Origin: Prevotellaceae bacterium
GTDB lineage: Bacteria; Bacteroidota; Bacteroidia; Bacteroidales; UBA932
Assembly (NCBI GenBank): GCA_031254635.1
Contig: JAIRUB010000121.1
Coordinates: forward strand, 1-7,239
Length of the DNA stretch: 7,239 nucleotides
Reading direction: 5' to 3'
A program made the translations under genes and the position numbers. Below, in pieces: positions 6,069 to 7,239 of this stretch (position 1 is the stretch's first letter; every line of letters starts with the position of its first letter). Under the pieces are notes generated by a model. The model had not been told where the DNA came from. It did no database searches and worked only from the letters and a program-made list of their open reading frames with translations.

Positions 6069-6097
6069 CCCCAGCCCCTCCTTGGGAGGGGCTGGGG
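6069..6097. repeat. Perfect GC-rich 13-bp hairpin downstream of hydF
   Basis: CCCCAGCCCCTCC (6069-6081) and GGAGGGGCTGGGG (6085-6097) are exact reverse complements around loop TTG. Its composition stands out from the AT-rich surroundings. It lies 28 bp past the hydF stop and 82 bp past the tRNA terminator, in a convergent gap. No T-run follows in either direction, so it is more likely a dispersed intergenic repeat or mRNA 3'-end stabiliser than a classical terminator. Confidence 0.65.
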
Positions 6098-6106
6098 AGA
6101 TGTGTA

Positions 6107-6134
6107 TTCATTGTTCATTATTCATTATTCATTG
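6107..6134. repeat. Four tandem TTCATT-N heptads across the hydF stop
   Basis: TTCATTG, TTCATTA, TTCATTA and TTCATTG follow each other without interruption. The hydF stop codon (TTA at 6125-6127 on the plus strand) and its last two codons (Asn-Glu) fall within the array, so the repeat sets the exact C-terminus of HydF. Copy-number change in a 7-bp unit would shift the frame at the extreme end only. Confidence 0.6.
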
Positions 6135-7239
6135 AATATCTCTACTGCCCTACCCCAGCTGCCTTTGATATAAGCAATGGCCATACCGTAGTTGGTTACG
6201 GGGATATTGGCGTTGATGGCGGCTTGCAGGCGGTTAAACAATTGCTTGCGGGTAATCATACAACCGCCGCACTGTACTACCAAAGCATACTCATTGATGG
6301 GGCGCGGCGGCTCCGCTAATCCGGGCACTACATCAAATTCAAGTCGGTGGCCGGTGTATTCTTGCAGCCAACGAGGAATTTTTATACGGCCAATGTCATC
6401 GCAAGTGCTATGATGGGAACAGCTTTCCAGAATTAAAATCTTGTCGCCATCCTGCAGTTTAGCAATGTGGGGCGTTCCTTTTAAATAGGCTTCAAAATTA
6501 CCTTTTTGCCGTGCTAATAAAATGCTAAAACTGGTTAGTAGAATTTTCGGGGCAATTAGTTTATCGACTTTACCGAAGAACTGGCTGTCGGTAATTACCA
6601 AAGCCGGAGTTATGCTTGTGCGGCGCATGAAATCTTTGATTTCTGTTTCTTTGAGTACCACTGCTATACAATTATAATCCAATGCTTCGCGGATAGCCTG
6701 TACCTGTGGCAGAATCATACGGCCTGCTGGGGCCTCGGAGTCTATCGGGGTAACTAAGAGTACTAAATCGCCGATTTTCACCTTATCGCCGAACAGGGCA
6801 GGTTGTTGCCCGAAGCTCTTAGGCACATTTTTTTGTAAGAGCAGCAGCAATGTTTCCAAGTTCTCCCCAGTTTTAGTCGAAAAATCTATAAAATCAACCT
6901 TGTAACGTTCGGTTAATTCCGCTGCTACAGATGCATCTGCCGGATGTTCGTCCGATTTATTATGCAGCAGGATAAAGGGTACTTGAAGTTGTTGTAATTG
7001 TTCTATTAACTGCAGTTCTTCCTTTGCGAAATGGTTGTTGCAAAAAACGACAATGGCTATGTCAACTTGTTTAAGAGCTTGCAAACTTTTGTTTACCCGC
7101 TGCTGTCCCAAATCGCCGGTATCATTGATACCGGCGGTGTCGATAAGCACTACAGGGCCAAGTTCTGGAATTTCTACAGCTTTTTTTACAGGGTCGGTAG
7201 TGGTTCCCGGAATGTCGGAAACAATGGACAGATTTTGTC
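6125..7239 (-). CDS. hydF: [FeFe]-hydrogenase H-cluster maturation GTPase HydF, N-terminus outside window
   Basis: The frame stays open to the right edge, giving 370 visible residues; HydF is about 400-410, so roughly 30-40 residues including the P-loop are missing. Visible GTPase motifs are the switch I segment SDIPGTTTDPV (about 7218-7187), G3 DTAG (about 7144-7133), and G4 NKSD (about 6961-6950); STKTGEN is the likely G5. A dimerisation domain follows, then the iron-sulfur domain with CSH (Cys at 6419-6421) and, 47 residues later, CGGC (Cys at 6269-6271 and 6260-6262), near the close ending TNYGMAIAYIKG. In known systems HydF is the cytoplasmic scaffold that receives the 2Fe precursor made by HydG and HydE and delivers it to apo-hydrogenase. 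The position before CGGC is Gln (6272-6274), where many homologues have His. The GTG at 7148-7150 is internal, not the start. The gene converges on tRNA-Val. Confidence 0.95.
   Translation of the reverse strand, partial: QNLSIVSDIPGTTTDPVKKAVEIPELGPVVLIDTAGINDTGDLGQQRVNKSLQALKQVDIAIVVFCNNHFAKEELQLIEQLQQLQVPFILLHNKSDEHPADASVAAELTERYKVDFIDFSTKTGENLETLLLLLQKNVPKSFGQQPALFGDKVKIGDLVLLVTPIDSEAPAGRMILPQVQAIREALDYNCIAVVLKETEIKDFMRRTSITPALVITDSQFFGKVDKLIAPKILLTSFSILLARQKGNFEAYLKGTPHIAKLQDGDKILILESCSHHSTCDDIGRIKIPRWLQEYTGHRLEFDVVPGLAEPPRPINEYALVVQCGGCMITRKQLFNRLQAAINANIPVTNYGMAIAYIKGSWGRAVEIFNE

Noticed and set aside
7148..7150. GTG as the start of hydF
   Set aside because: It lies just before the DTAG G3 motif, and the upstream in-frame sequence encodes the conserved switch I segment PGTTTDPV, so the real start is outside the window.

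Overview
The window looks like a chromosomal segment from an anaerobic, fermentative member of the Bacteroidota, probably Bacteroidales-like. The evidence is the promoters, which match the TAnnTTTG -7 element typical of this phylum, the absence of clear Shine-Dalgarno sequences, moderately low G+C, a FadL-type outer-membrane protein, and two maturation proteins for [FeFe]-hydrogenase. I cannot name a genus from the sequence.

Layout, left to right. (1) Minus strand, 1-1244: a FadL/OmpP1-type outer-membrane channel, cut by the left edge. (2) Plus strand, 1352-2431: hydE, diverging from it, with a -7 element almost touching the ATG. (3) 2432-2580: a convergent gap holding a small palindromic repeat element and a pyrimidine-rich repeat. 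(4) Minus strand: an AlkD-like DNA alkylation repair protein (2581-3276) and, upstream of it, rarA (3371-4666). They are separated by a second copy of the repeat core and a perfect hairpin. (5) 4667-4873: a divergent gap with a good rarA promoter. (6) Plus strand, 4874-5794: a two-part protein with a 190-residue lysine-rich, histone-H1-like half and a small folded domain ending in an acidic tail. (7) tRNA-Val(UAC) at 5878-5952 with its own promoter and terminator. (8) 5987-6124: a GC-rich hairpin and a heptad repeat. (9) Minus strand, 6125 to the right edge: hydF, lacking its N-terminus.

HydE and HydF act in the same pathway, assembly of the 2Fe subcluster of the H-cluster of [FeFe]-hydrogenase. 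Here they lie on opposite strands about 3.7 kb apart, with repair, chromatin-like and tRNA genes between them. HydG and the hydrogenase itself are not in the window. The alkylation-repair protein and RarA could form a loose genome-maintenance pair.

I see no CRISPR array, no transposase and no complete novel multi-gene system. The points most worth a second look are the bipolar H1-like protein, the repeat pair around the alkylation-repair gene, the promoter structure of hydE, and the glutamine at a cluster-site position of HydF.
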